A DNA stretch of 64,000 nt from Rhynchosporium graminicola (taxonomy: Eukaryota > Ascomycota > Leotiomycetes > Helotiales > Ploettnerulaceae), in assembly GCA_900074885.1 (NCBI GenBank), contig FJUW01000052.1, positions 372,001 through 436,000 on the forward strand. Direction: 5' to 3'. The notes beneath the pieces are model-generated. The model had not been told where the DNA came from and did not search any database. It saw only the letters and a program-made list of their open reading frames with translations. The first letter of the stretch is position 1, and each line of letters opens with the position of its first letter. Positions 26,277-39,777 of the stretch are shown here, piece by piece. The position numbers were made by a program, and so were the translations under genes.

Positions 26277-27832
26277 ATTTAGCTAGGGATTTAGTATTAG
26301 TATAATTAAGCTTCTTTTATAGTATCGATCCGGTAAGTTACTTCTAGTCCTAGCTATTCCGTAGTAGTATATTGTATTTAAAGGTATATAGCGCTATACC
26401 GATAGAATCGTAAGGTAAGGTTACTTAGGCGCGGTCTATTATTAGTAGTAGTTCGCCCTAGTTACTCTAGTAGTAATTAATAAAAGGTCTAAGGTATTAG
26501 TTAATATACCGATTCATAATCTCTATTTATCTATTAGTTTACTAATAGAAAGAGATAGAGAGCTTAACTTTAATTCTAATTATATAATAAAACTCTTACT
26601 AGAAGAATAAGACTAGCTAAGCTCCTTAGTTAGATATAATTAACTTAGGAGTATATCCGAAATAATATATCTATTAGATAAATAATATCGCTATCTTATA
26701 AGTATAGATATTATAATAGTATAATATCGATATAGAGTCTTTCCCTAAGTAGTTAATAAATACTAATATCCTATTAAATCCTTAGTTATTAAGTAGGAAG
26801 TCCTTAAAATCTATAGCTAAGTGCTATATAAGGTAGCTAGGTACTAGTAATAAGTAAAGGAATCCTTACTATTTCGTCTATTTCGGATAAGAGTACTAGT
26901 AAGAGTAATAATTATAAGTATATTATTTTACGTCTAATATAAGTCCTTTCTAGTAGTAATAAGTAGAAATTACTTCAGCGGTTTTATAAGTAATTAGATA
27001 AGTAGAAGAAACTTAATTATAGATTTCGCTAATTAAATAAGTATATAGTAAAGTATAGTATTATATATATAGATAACTATTATAAAGTAGTAAACTATTA
27101 TTAATAGTATAGCTATCTCCTAATATATTTTATTCCTTAGAGAATAATTCTTAGTTAAATTAATATAGTTTCTCGATTAACTTAAAAGAGTTATATATAA
27201 GTTCCAGTAGTATATTAATCCCTAGCGATATTAAGTATATATAACTAATTTAATCGATATAATACTCCGCTAGTTCTATGTTAATCCTAAGATCTAAGTA
27301 GTCTAGAGATAGTAAAACCTAAGATCTACTATCCTATTTCTATTATTCTTATTTCTTTAGATCTTATTCCTTATAGCTAAAGATATTAGCTTTAGTATTA
27401 TTTTTACTAAGCGTATATATAATTTAAAAGTTAAATTCGGAAAGGAATTCTATCTATCTAGCTTATTTACTAGTTAGGACCTTAGTAATTATAAAGTATT
27501 CTAAGGATCGATAGTCCGTATATACGCCGGTATAGTATCGTAGAGATATAAGTTCCGGTCTCTATTTCCGGAAAGACTTAATAATAATATATAGCTTCTT
27601 ATTATAGATCTCTTAGTTTAGTTTATATCTATTAAGAATATAAGAGTAAAATCTAATTAGATACTACTAGTTATCTTTATATAATTAAGAGATAACTCTA
27701 GCTATTATACTATTAGAGGTATTAGTTTCTAGTTTAGTTTATAATTCAGAGTCGAAATAGTATAGTTTCTATACTAATAGTAGCTATTAATATAAATTAT
27801 TAAAGGACTTCTTATAATTATTAGTAAAATTC
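26277..27832. repeat. Second copy of 1,556-bp near-identical direct repeat
   Basis: Same sequence as 24720-26275, offset 1,557. After TAAAATTC at 27832 the sequence continues into the rest of B2 pol, as expected from B1. Confidence 0.9.
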
Positions 27833-30800
27833 TATAATACTATAAGCCGAGTAAGTACTAAGAGAGGTTTAGTAATAAGGCCGAAATTCCGAATAAATTA
27901 ATAATAGAACTTATAAAATCCTAAGAAGGATTTTATAGCTATTACTATTTCAGGGTACTTCTAGTTTACTAATAGTACTACTTTCTCGGGATCTAGCTTA
28001 ATTCTATTAATAATAATAATATATCTAAAGTATTTAGTCTAAGTAATATAGAATTCGCTTTTCTTAATATCTATTTAGAGTCCGGTATCTATTAAGTATT
28101 ATAGTACTAATTTAATATATTCCTTATATTCTTAGAGCGTTTCTGAGTATATAAGAATATTATTTAGATAAGCTATATAGAAATTATCTAAGTAATCTAG
28201 TAGTATATTATTTATATATTACTAGTACGTACTAGGTCTATTATAAAGCTTAAAAGGTAATACTTTATATTTATAAGATCCGAAGCGGGTTCGGAAAGTA
28301 ATATACTCCTTAGATTCAGAGTCTATATAGATATAGTTAAATATTACTCAGATATCTAGTTTAGTAAAGATTACTACTTTAGATATATAAGTTAAGAGCT
28401 TATCGATCCTAAGTATTAGATAAGAATCCTTTCGAGTAATCGTATTAAGCTTATAATAGTTAATATAAAAGCGTAATCCTCTATTAGCTTTCTTAATAAA
28501 TAATATAAGTAATATAAAGGGACTTTAGCTAGATTCGATAAATCCCTTATCTAGGTTCTTTATAAGGTACTCCTTAGTTACTTATAGTTCGTCTATAGAT
28601 TACTAATATAAGAGCGAATATATATTAAGTAATAGTTCTTCTAGGATAATTCTATAATTATATAAGCGATAAAGCAGAAGAATATTAGAATCCCGCTTAG
28701 AAAAAGCTTCCTTAAAAGTATAGTACTATTCTAGTAGCTTTTCGGCTACGAGTCGTTCGGTATTAGGATCCTTAGGAGAATTACTATTTAGATAGTCTTA
28801 TAAGAGGCGGTCTATCTCGTAGATATTAGTAAAGAATAATTCAGAGCTTTTATATTTTATATTAAAGTAAAAAGCTATAATACTAATTTAGTAAATCAGA
28901 ACTAGTTTCTAGATCCTTAGAGATTAAGAGAAGTACTTATAATAAGGTTTCGGCGTAAGTACTTTTCTTAATAAATTTAAAGCAGGAAAGGGTTCAGATT
29001 CCTTAGTGATAAGCGGAAATAGATTAAATAGTAAGGACGATATATTAATATACTATATTACTACTATTTAGTATAATCGGTATTAGTCTAGCTAGTTTAT
29101 AGCTAAGTCCCGCGCGTTAGTATCGATTTAGTAAGATCGATTAATATTAGGTTTATAAGATAATAGAGTTATAATTATCTCCTTATTATATTAAAAGGTA
29201 GCTAGATAGCGTTCCGACTATAGTAGCTTATAGTAGAGAATATCTAGCTTAACTTGAAATCGTCGTATCTATTTAATACTAATAATTATATCTTATTATC
29301 TTAAATCGAGAAGAATAAAAGGGTAGTTATAAATATACTTATTATTAATAGAAAAGTATAAATATATGAAATAAGTAATATAAGTTCTAATAGACTATTA
29401 GAACTTATATATTAGAATAGAATAAGGCAGTAGCTCGATTTTGATACTAAGGGCCCCTGATAATCGTCTAGTAAGAGTGCGATTAATAAATAGATAACTA
29501 TTCGCTCCGGTATTAATCAGGCTATTTATAGAGACTCTTAGCCTATTTATATTAACTATAGTTAGGTATATGAATTACTTATCTCTTATTAGAGAGTTAA
29601 GATCTAGATTAGAGAGATTATACTTACGTAAACCTAGGAAGGAGTTTTTACTTAAGCCTTATTATTTCCCTCTAGTATTAGTTCAGATTCAGAGAGTATA
29701 TCTTCTACTACTTCCTCGGCTACTTTCTTCTCTTCCGGAAATTCGTCGATTAATTAAACCTTAAGTAAGTTAGAGTAATCTAACTTAATATAACCGAGCT
29801 ATCTATAATCGTAATACCTAAGGGATTCTCCGGTCGAGGTAGTAAAGCGTTTTAGCACGGAGAGAGTACTAGACTATACCGGAGTAAAGGTATATATATA
29901 TAGTACGAGAGTAGTTTATCGAGGAGCTAAGCTTAAGGACTAGTAAGAAGTAAAACTAGTAGAGGTCGTAGTAATAATAGTAAGCTTATAGTACTATACT
30001 AGGGTAATAGCTTTCTCGGGATAAGAGTATTCTAAGTTATAGTAATACTTAGTATTAAAAGAAAGTAAGGATCTAACTATAGAAGCGTAATCCTTATTTT
30101 ATATTAGTTTAATAATAAGAGTTAAAGCGTATAAGAATAATATAATCTTATCTTATATATAAAAGAACTACTCTTTCTTTTTAATCTTACCTTAGATAAT
30201 AGCGCTTTAAAATCGATTACGAAACTCGGCGAAGATCTCGTATATATAGCTAAGTTATTATATTTCTAAGTAATAGAAAGCGTTATAGTAGTTATCTTCC
30301 TCTAAACTAGTAAGAAAGTTCTCTTCTAATAAGAAGATTATTTTATTACTAGTTTTAAACTCGTTAGTAAAGTACTAAAGCGTAAGATACTCTTTAGCTA
30401 ATCTAGTAACTAGCTCCTATACGAGAACGCGCCGAGAGAAGTCCGTAAAGTAATAATCGGCGTTTATAGCTAGCTAGTCTCGTATCGATACTCTCTATTA
30501 GAGGAAAGTAAGGTCCGATTTATTATCTAAGGGCAGGATCTTCTTAGTAAGATAAGACTTCTTAGGGCGTGACTCTATTAATTCGGCGCCGGGAGAGAAA
30601 GATAGTTTATTAGGAATAATATCTTCTCTCTTAGTACTACGTATTAGAATAGAGTTTATTAGCTTATTAAACTCTAGAATACGTAGAGATTATAGTATTA
30701 GTTCTAGTAAGAGAGTCGAAGATAAGCGAGAGACCCTTATAAGGAACTTATCTTATATAGAGATTAGTTTATCTATAGTATCTTCTAGAGAGTTATTCTT

Positions 30801-31389
30801 TTCCTCCTAGTCTACTAATTATTATAAGAGAGAATAGATCAGGTTCGAGTTACTTATAGTAATAAGAGTACTTAGCGATTATACTCCTAGTGAATTTCGC
30901 TTTTATTTTCCTTTCTCTCTTAGTTAGTACTTCCTTAATAAGGTATTAACATTCTCTAGAGTAGGAGATATTTAGAGTAAGAAAAGATATAATAGATTAG
31001 GTTCGGAGGTAGAGCGGAAAGAGTCGCGTCGAGTTCTCCTAGAACTAGAGAGGTCTCTAGTTTATTAGTTAAGAGCTATAATAATAGCTTAAAAAGGGGT
31101 ATATTAGAGCTATTTCAGTAGCGATATATAAAAGTTAAAGTTCCGAGGTATTTATTATACTTTCTTTAAAATCTATTTATAATTCCTTTATACTAAGAGA
31201 GTTATTAAAAGAGCGTTAGCGAAGACCTCCTCTATTATACTATTTATAATAAGCTAAATTAAAGCCTAATTTATATTTATCCGAGAGATCTCTAGTATCT
31301 TAGCTATATATAAGTAGTTATCGAATAACTAACTTAGTAGTAAGATATTATAGTAAGCTATCTCCAGCTATCTTAATCTTTTTATTTAA

Positions 31390-31657
31390 TATAATAATAT
31401 AAGACTTAAAGTAATATATAAGTAAGAATAAATAAGTAGAGAAGCTAAGAGCGATCTTATATAGTTTACTATAAAGAAAACAAAAAGATAAGGAAAGAAG
31501 AAGAAGAGAGATAGAGTATAAGGCACCTTATATATATATATTAGTACTAGTCCGATATTATACCGGGTTAGATACTAGTTCTGCCGGGATACCTATGAAC
31601 TTAGGCCCTATTATCTATCCTTCTTCTCATATGACATTCAGGTAAGCTGTCGTCATA
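31390..31657 (-). repeat. 5' LTR of B2 (268 bp)
   Basis: Keeps less-mutated bases at its right end (CATATGACATTCAGG, TGTCGTCATA). Confidence 0.9.
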
Positions 31658-34600
31658 AGCTAGTTACTAGATTAGCTAAAGAGTATCTTACGCTTTAGTA
31701 CCTCGCTAACGAGTTTAAAACTAGTAATAAAATAATCTCCTTATTAGAGGAGAACTTTCTTACTAGTTTAAAGGAAGATAACTATTATAACGCTTTCTAT
31801 TACCTAGAAATATAATAACCCGGCTATATACGCGAGACTTTTATCGAGTTTCGTAGTCGATTTCAAAGCGCTATTATCTAAAGTAAAGTTAAAAAGAAGA
31901 AATAGTTCTTCTATATATAGAATAAGATTATACTATCCTTACGCGCTTTAATCTTTATTATTAAACTAATATAGAATAAGGATTACGCTTCTATAGTTAG
32001 ATCCTTACTTTCTTTTAATACTAAATATCGCTATAACTTAGAATATACTTATCCTGAGAAAGCTACTACTCCGGTATAGTACTATAAGCCTATTATTACT
32101 ACTATAACCTCTGCTAGTTCTACTCCTTACTAATCCTTAAGCTTAGCCCCTCGATAAACTACTCCCGCACTATATATACGTATCTCTACCCTAGTATAAT
32201 CTAGTACTCCCTCCGCGCTAAAACGCCTTACTACCTCGACTGGAGAACCCCTTAGGTATTATAATTATAGATAGCTTAATTATATTAAGCTAGATTACCC
32301 TAACTTACTTAAGGTTTAATTAATTAATAAATTTCCGAAAGAGGAGAGAGTAGCTAAGGAAATAATAGAAGATATACCCTCCGAATCTGAACTAATATTA
32401 GAGGGAAATAATAAGGCCTAGGTAAAAACTCCTTCCTAGGTCTATATAAGTATAATCTCTCTAATCTAGATCTTAACTCCTTAATAAGAAGTAAGTAATT
32501 TATATACCTGATTATAATTAGTATAAATAAGCTAAGAGTCTCTATAAATAGCCTAATCGATACCGGAGCGAATAGTTATCTATTTATTAATCGTACTCTT
32601 ACTAGATAACTATCGAGGGCCCTTAGTATTAAAATCGAGCTACTATCTTATTTTATTCTAATACGTAGTTTCTAATAGTTTATTAGAACTTATATTACTT
32701 ATTTTATATATTTATACTTTTCTATTAATAATAAGCATATTTATAACTACCCTTTTATTCTCCTCGATTTAGGATAATAAGATATAATTATTAGTATTAA
32801 ATAGATATAACGATTTTAAGTTAAGCTAGATACGCTCTATTATAAGCTACTATAGTCGGAACGCTATCTAGCTACTCTCTAATATAATAAGGAGATAATT
32901 ATAACTCTATTACCTTATAAACCTAATATTAATCGATCTTACTAAATTAATATTAACGCGCAGGACTTAGCTATAAACTAGCTAGATTAACGCTAATTAT
33001 ACTAAATAATAGCGATATAATATATTAATATATTATCCTTACTCTTTAATCTATTTCCGCTTATCGCTAAGGAATCCGAATCCTTTTCCGCTTCGACTTT
33101 ATTAAGAAAAGTACTTATACCGAAACCTTATTATAAATATTCCTCTTAACCTCTAAGGATCTAGAAACTAGTTCCGATTTACTAAATTAGTACTATAGCT
33201 TTTTATTTTAATATAAAATATAAAAATTCCGAATTATTCTTTACTAGTATCTATAAGATAGACTACTTCTTATAAGACTATTTAAATAGTAACTCTCCTG
33301 AGGATCCTAATACTAAACGACTTATAGCCGAAAAGCTACTGGAATAGTACTATACTCTTAAGGAAGCTTTTTCTAAGCGAGATTCTAATATTCTTCCGCT
33401 TTATTACTTATACGATTATAGAATTATCTTAGAAGAACTATTACCTAATATATATTTACTTTTATATTAGTAATCTATAGACGAACTATAAGTAACTAAA
33501 GAGTACCTTATAGAGAACTTAGATAAGAGATTTATTAAATCTAACTAAAGTCCTTTTATATTACTTATACTATTTATTAAGAAAGCTAATAAAGGATTAC
33601 GCTTCTATATCGACTATTATAAGCTTAATACAATCACTTGAAAGGATTCCTACTTAATACTTAGGATCAATAAGCTCTTAACTTATATATCTAAAGTAGT
33701 AATCTTTACTAAACTAGATATCCGGGTAATATTTAATTATATCTATATAGACTCCGAATCCGAGGAGTATATTACTTTCCGAACCCGCTTTAGATCTTAT
33801 AAATATAAAGTACTACCTTTTAGACTCTATAATAGACTTAATATATACTAGCGATATATAAATAATATATTACTAGACTACTTAGATAATTTCTATATAG
33901 CTTATCTAGATAATATTCTTATATACTCGGAAACGCTCTAAGAATATAAAGAATATATTAAATTAATACTATAATACTTAATAGATACTAGACTCTAAGT
34001 AGATATTAAGAAAAGCGAATTCTATATTACTCGGATTAAATACTTTAGATATATTATTACTACTAACGGAATCGAGCTAGATCCTGAGAAAGTAATACTA
34101 TTAGTAGACTAGAAGTACCCCGAAATAATAATAGCTATAAAATCCTTCTTAGGATTCTATAAGTTCTATTATTAATTTATTCGGAATTTCGGCCTTATTA
34201 CTAAACCTCTCTTAGTACTTACTCGGCCTATAGTACTATAGAATTTTACTAATAATTATAAGAAGTCTTTCGACGATTTATATTAATAGCTACTATTAGT
34301 ATAGAAACTATACTATTTCGACCCTGAATTATAAACTAAACTAGAGACTAATACCTCTAATAGTATAATAGCTAGAGTTATCTCCTAATTATATAAAGAT
34401 AACTAGTAGTATTTAATTAGATTCTACTCTTATATTCTTAATAGATATAAACTAAATTAAAAGATCTATAATAAGGAGCTATATACTATTATTAAGTCTT
34501 TCCGGAAATAGAGACTAGAACTTATATCTTTATAACGCTATACTAGCGTATATACGGACTATTAATCCTTAGAATACTTTATAACTACTAAGGTCCCAAC

Positions 34601-37600
34601 TAGTAAGTAAGCTAGATAGATAGAATTCCTTTCTAAATTTAATTTTTAAATTATATATATACTTAGTAAAGATAACGCTAAAGCTAATATCCTTAGCTAT
34701 AAGGAATAAGATCTAAGGATATAGGAATAATAGAAATAAGATAATAGATCTCGGGTTTTACTACCTCTAGACTACTTAGACTCTAAGATTAACGCAGAAC
34801 TAGTAGAGTATTATATCAATTAAATTAGTTATATATACCTAATATCGCTAGGGATTAATACACTATCGGAACTTATTTATAACTCCTTTAATTTAATCGA
34901 GAAACTATATTAATTTAACTAAGAATTATTCTCTAAGGAACGAAATATATTAGGAGATAGCTATATTATTAATAATAATTTACTACTTTATAATAGTTAT
35001 CTATACGTATAACGCTATACCTTACTATATACCTATTTAATTAGGGAAGTCTACGATTAAGTTTCCTCTACTTATCTAAACGCTCGTAAGACCGCTAAAA
35101 TAATTTCTACTTATTACTACTAGAAAGGACTTATATCGGACGTGAAATAATATACTTATAATTACTACTCTTACTAGTACTCTTATCTGAAATAGATAAA
35201 ATAGTAAGGATTCCTTTACTTATTACTAGTACTTAGCTACTTTATATAATACTTAGCTATAGATTTTAAGGACTTCCCGCCTAATAACTAAGGATTTAAT
35301 AAGATATTAGTATTTATCAACTGCTTAAGGAAAGACTCTATATTAATATTATATTATTATAATATCGATACCTATAGGATAATAATATTATTTATCTAAT
35401 AGATATATCGTTTTAGATATACTCTTAAGTTAATTATATCCGACTAAGGAGCTTAGCTAGTCTTATCTTTCTAATAAGAATTTTATTATATAATTAGAGT
35501 TAAAGTTAAGCTCTTTACTTCTTTCTATTAGTAAACTAATAGATAAATAGAGATTATAAATTAGTATATTAACTAACGCTTTAGACCCTTTATTAATTAC
35601 TACTAGAGTAACTAGAGTAAACTACTACTAATAATAAACCGCGCTTAAGTAACTCTACCTTATAATTCTATTAGTATAGCGCTATATACTCTTAAATACG
35701 ATATATTACTACGGAATAGCTAGGATTAGAAGTAACTTACCGGATCGATACTATAAGAGAAGCTTAACTATTCCGATACTAAATCTTTAGCTAAACGTAC
35801 TAAATCCGCTATCGAGATTATAAAAGCTAATATACTAGCTACTTAGTATAAGATAAGCGCTATAACTAACCCGAAACAGTATAGTATTAACTAGGAAGTT
35901 AGAGATAAGATATTTCTTTCTATAAGGAACCTTAAGAATTACTAGCTAAGTAAGAAGCTATCTAATCTCTAAGTAGGATTATACTAAGTCTTAGCTAAGA
36001 TCGGATACTCTTACAAGCTAGATTTACCCTTAGGATCTTCTATTTATAATATATTTACTCTCGAATTACTCTTTAAGGACTTAGATAACTTATTACTAAG
36101 CTAGGAGTTACTAAACTTACCCCTAGAGGTTATCGCTACTTAAGAAGAGTAGGAGTTATAAGATATACTTACTATATAGCTCCTAAGAGGTAATCTGAAG
36201 TATTAGGTTAATTAGTTAGGCTACGATCCGGACCTAACTTAATATAACGCTTCCGACCTAATAGGTACTCTATATAAGCTTAGAGACTTCTACGCTACTA
36301 ACTTAAGTAAACCTAGACCTCCGCGTAAACTAGATTAGTAGATTAAGGCTTAAGAAGATAGAATAGATAACTATAGTTACTTAGAGGATAATAAGCTATT
36401 ATAGTTACTAGTATTAGAATTTATTACTAAGGATAATCCCCTGATTATACTTTATAATAATACTATATCTAAAACTCTATTTCTTTAACTACTTCTATTT
36501 TACTAGCTTTCTCTCCTAAGTTCTCCGGAGCTCTTAGTAATTCTAGAATATTTAGAATCAGAACTATTATATTTAACTTCTTACTTAAATCTACTAATAT
36601 AGCTCTAGTAGTAGACTAAGTATAATAGCTAATCCTATAAGGTTTCTTCTTTAGAGAAGGTCCGGGAGTATCTAGATCTAACGCTATCTCTAAACTAGAA
36701 AGCAAATTCCTCTTTCCTTTAGTATTAGATATTATAGACTTAAATATAGCTTTCTTCGTAAATTCCTATATACTACTATTTAACTTCTTTATTTACTTTA
36801 ACGCTATTTATACTATTAACTTAGACTTCGCTGAATCTACTATTAAAAGATCTAGATCTTATTTTACGTTAATATTATACTAGTATCTAAGGATTTAAGA
36901 TCTTAACTTATTACCTTAATAAACTCTAACTTCTTAAATACTTTCTCTATAGAATACCTTAAAGCTTAAGTCTCTACTAATTATATAATAGTAATCTCTA
37001 ATATAGTAATAAGAGTAGTAGATTTCGTAAGATGATAGATCCGATTAATCGCCTTATAAGTAGCTATAATACCGCCCCGATTTAGCTCCGCGTCTTTAGC
37101 TTCGCTACTAAGAAGTAAACCGGATAAAATAATATACTTTATATTAATATAATTAAGTAATTATAACGCGTTAGTATATATAATTACGTTTAGGTTTAAG
37201 TAACTTATATACTTATAACTGCTTTTTAATACTAAATAATACTTATAAAGCTTAGAGTTAAGCTTATTAAATAAGTATAAGAGTTCTAAAATAGAAGTAT
37301 TATTATACTTTATCTTAAGGAAAGCGCGAATATACTATAGGTAATATATATAATACGCTGCCGAAAGAGTATTAGCAGGAACTAGTAAAAGTACTATAGG
37401 AGTTAGCGTTATAGATCCGTGAAACTCTTATACTATACTTAAGGACTATCTCTAAAACTAAGATAGGAAACTTACTTATATTAAGAGAAGAGTTAATTAG
37501 GTCGATTAATATATAAGATTATAGTAGACTACTATAGTAGTTAGTAATAATACTTACTCCGGAAGCTATATCGTAATCTAAGGAGAATAAACTTATAAGT

Positions 37601-37924
37601 TAAAGTAGTTATTATAGTTAAAAAGGAAAAGCTCTAATATTAATAAACCCCTTCCTTTATATATCCTACGCCCTACTTAAACTCGACTCCTACTATAAAA
37701 AGATAAAGTAAATACTACTTACCGCCTGATTTAGAAGCTACGACTAATATAGTACTATTATAGTAACGTAACTAGTCAGAACCTGATAAAGAGTTTACTA
37801 CTACTAAAGAGCGGCTAGCGCTTATTACGCGAACATCGACGAAAATAGTTATAATAAAGACTAATTCTAGTATAAACTATAACCTTCCGAGCTTAGGGTT
37901 AAGCTCTTCTTAGGGGGAGAGTAA
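31658..37924 (+). pseudogene. B1 gag (rest) and pol remnant
   Basis: Continues B1 after B2. The zinc knuckle at 32257-32298 keeps the CX2CX4HX4C spacing, but the Cys and His codons are now tyrosine codons. The RT active site at 33903-33929 reads YLNNILIYS-like (one Asp codon kept, one mutated). RNase H at 34344 reads ETNTSN for ETDASN. The integrase HHCC module lies at about 35020-35190 (RKTAKII between the His and Cys pairs). About 36.4-37.9 kb is the distal part leading to the purine tract at about 37907-37920. Abundant RIP stops. Confidence 0.8.
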
Positions 37925-38192
37925 TATAATAATAGCTTACCTAAATATTATATAAGAAGAAGGATAGATAATAGGGCCTAAGTTTATAAGTATCCCGGCA
38001 GAACTAGTATCCGACCCGGTATAGTATCGGACTAGTACTAGTATATATATATAAGGTGCCTTATACTCTATCTCTCTTCTTCTTCCTTCCTTATCTTTTT
38101 GTTTTCTTCGTAGTAGACTATATAAGATCGCTCTTAGCCTCCCTACTCGTTTATTCTTACTTATATACCGCCTTGAGTCTTGTGTCGTTACA
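37925..38192 (+). repeat. 3' LTR of B1 (268 bp)
   Basis: Ends GAGTCTTGTGTCGTTACA, the least mutated end of the family in the window. TSD CTAAG follows. Its last ~80 bp are nearly the same as the end of the C1 LTR. Confidence 0.9.
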
Positions 38193-38197
38193 CTAAG

Positions 38198-38652
38198 TAG
38201 CTACCGGCTAGCGATAGTCGCTCCTTATATCTTTTAGGTATATATTCTACTTAAGCTATCGAATAGCTTCTATTATCTGCTTATTCGCAAGCGGCGACTA
38301 ACTGATTATTACTACTTTCCTTATCTATTCGGGAGTAATCTATACCCTAGGCTACTCCCTACCTTTCTACTTCTATAAAAAATTTTCAGCTACCTTTCCG
38401 CTCTTATCTTATAGGTTTAAAGGATAAATTAGGCGTACTCCGGTTTAAGAATAACGGAATCTATTAAGTCTTTATCTTTTCTCGCGTTCCTAGAGCTTTT
38501 CTCTAAGTGTTATTAGTATCGATTCGGCTTCTATTACTCTTATACCTTTACTATCTTATTATTAATGATTTATCGAAGACTTCGTTCCTCGACTATAATT
38601 ATTCGGACTTTAATATAAAGGCTATAGGAGCTAGTTATTTAATCGAACTTAA
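38198..38652 (-). other. Element B 5' interior
   Basis: About 455 bp between the B1 insertion and the right LTR of element B. No coding signal seen. The last ~40 bp (AGGCTATAGGA ... TTTAATCGAACTT) match the leader of element A next to its LTR, a likely shared primer-binding and packaging region. Confidence 0.6.
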
Positions 38653-38838
38653 TATCCCGGGTGAGTAACGCGTACGCAGATAGTTAAGTATAGTATTTAA
38701 GAAGTTCGATATAGGAGAGAGTAAGAATCTAACCGGAAGCCGTAAGAAAAGGTGCGTAGTGCTAAGGCTTAACCGAGCCTTAGTCAGCGAGTCGTGCTGG
38801 TAATACTAGTACTATAACCTAAGGGCTCGACCCTTACA
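38653..38838 (-). repeat. 5' LTR of element B (186 bp)
   Basis: Pairs with 19336-19521. Ends CGACCCTTACA with the terminal CA intact; TSD GTTCG follows. Confidence 0.9.
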
Positions 38839-38843
38839 GTTCG

Positions 38844-39542
38844 GTATATACTATAGATATAAGGTTAAGAAGCTCTATATAGTACTATCGACGTTCGATA
38901 CGTATCTACTATCTGTTTCAGGAAATGAAGCTAGTATAGGAGCTCTTAGTCTTCAGATTAACGATACCTTCTTTATCGGTAATAAGACCTTTATAGACGC
39001 AGAAGAAAGAGAGCTATAGAAAGCTAGATTCAATTCGAACGAGAGAGAATAATTAACTACTTTATACCTAATTAACTTTAATAGAGGTTATATTACCTTA
39101 GAAACTGACGGCTCTATTCGACTGTCTTAATAATCGTATAATAAGACGCTAAGAATAATTAAGAAAGAACTAGTTAATCTTACTAACTCCTATAGAGGTA
39201 TATGATAAGGTCTTATCTAAATCGACTAATTTGCTACCTAGAGAGCTAGAGGTTTATACCTAGTAACTATTTCTTAGCCGGAAGTATTATTTAATATCTC
39301 TTTTGCTATATAAACTATGAATCTGATAGAGAAAGACTTTAAGCTCTTAAATAAGAGAATCTTATAGTAAAAGCTTAACTATAGTAAGGGTCTCCGATAC
39401 GTTAAACTAGATAAGAAGTCTCTTAAACTCGTTATATTTACTAATAGTTAATTTACTAATTTAAAAGACTTCTACTCTTAAATTAGCTACGTCTATATAC
39501 TTATAGATAAGTATAATAAGGTAAACGTTATTCACTAGTCTT
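38844..39542 (+). pseudogene. Copia reverse transcriptase (fragment 3)
   Basis: Continues directly from SANYWFG at 19335. It reads the copia RT pattern around STFDTYLLS, then a QTDDT-like site mutated to LQINDTFFIGNKTFIDAEE-type sequence near 38950-39010, and ERELQKA-like residues. It is cut at 39542 by element C and resumes at 47475. Several RIP stops. Confidence 0.8.
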
Positions 39543-39777
39543 TATGACGACTGGTCAGGTTTAGAGGTTTCTCCCTATTAGTAGAAACACTTACTACTAA
39601 GCGAGATTACACGAGTAGAGTTTAGGGGCCCCTTTTTATATATATACTTCCTTTCTCTCTTTACTTCTTTACTCCTTAGTTATAGATTCTTAAGTGATTC
39701 TTACTACTTTATATTTATAATAATATAAGATCTTATTACTTATATAGTTTTAAGACCTTTCTAGAGTAAGCGTTATA
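39543..39777 (+). repeat. 5' LTR of element C (235 bp)
   Basis: Starts TATGACGACTGG and ends AAGCGTTATA. Pairs with 47235-47469. Confidence 0.9.

Larger units (their letters stand above)
22593..31389 (-). pseudogene. B2 gag-pol remnant
   Basis: Reverse-complement counterpart of B1 gag and pol. Gag lies at about 30.4-31.4 kb and continues to about 29.8 kb; RT, RNase H and integrase follow leftwards, and the sequence aligns with 31658-37924 of B1 throughout. All frames contain many TAG/TAA stops. The internal 1,556-bp duplication lies in the RNase H-integrase part. Short open frames in this interval on either strand are by-products of RIP. Confidence 0.75.
22325..31657 (-). mobile_element. Element B2: Ty3/gypsy, same family as B1, inserted inverted into B1
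   Basis: Two 268-bp LTRs with exact TSD AGCTA (22320-22324 and 31658-31662). The left LTR is the 3' LTR: the purine tract on the minus strand is the run of C at about 22597-22604. Length is 9,333 bp as assembled, but 7,776 bp if one copy of the 1,556-bp block and the N are removed, matching B1. Coding content on the minus strand parallels B1 and is fully RIP-degraded. Confidence 0.9.
21078..38192 (+). mobile_element. Element B1: Ty3/gypsy retrotransposon, split by B2
   Basis: Two 268-bp LTRs with exact TSD CTAAG (21073-21077 and 38193-38197). Removing B2 and its TSD copy leaves 7,777 bp. The 5' gag part is at 21346-22324 and continues at 31658 to the rest of gag and pol. The purine tract TTAGGGGGAGAG lies just before the 3' LTR. 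Its domain order (gag, RT, RNase H, integrase) marks it as Ty3/gypsy. Confidence 0.92.
19336..38838 (-). mobile_element. Element B: non-autonomous LTR retroelement (LARD-like), host of B1
   Basis: Two 186-bp LTRs with exact TSD GTTCG (19331-19335 and 38839-38843). After removing B1 and its TSD copy the element is only 2,383 bp and I find no gag or pol. The LTR ends, the purine tract and the leader resemble element A, so A-type proteins probably mobilised it. The left LTR is the 3' LTR (minus-strand purine tract at about 19522-19540). Its interior carries a 179-bp tandem array. Confidence 0.85.

Noticed and set aside
29570..29764. 64-codon plus-strand ORF
   Set aside because: Lies antisense inside B2 gag-pol; Leu/Arg-rich low-information translation.
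21346..38000. Possible intact retrotransposon protein in B1/B2
   Set aside because: Every domain contains several RIP stops and mutated catalytic Asp codons; no active copy is present in the window.
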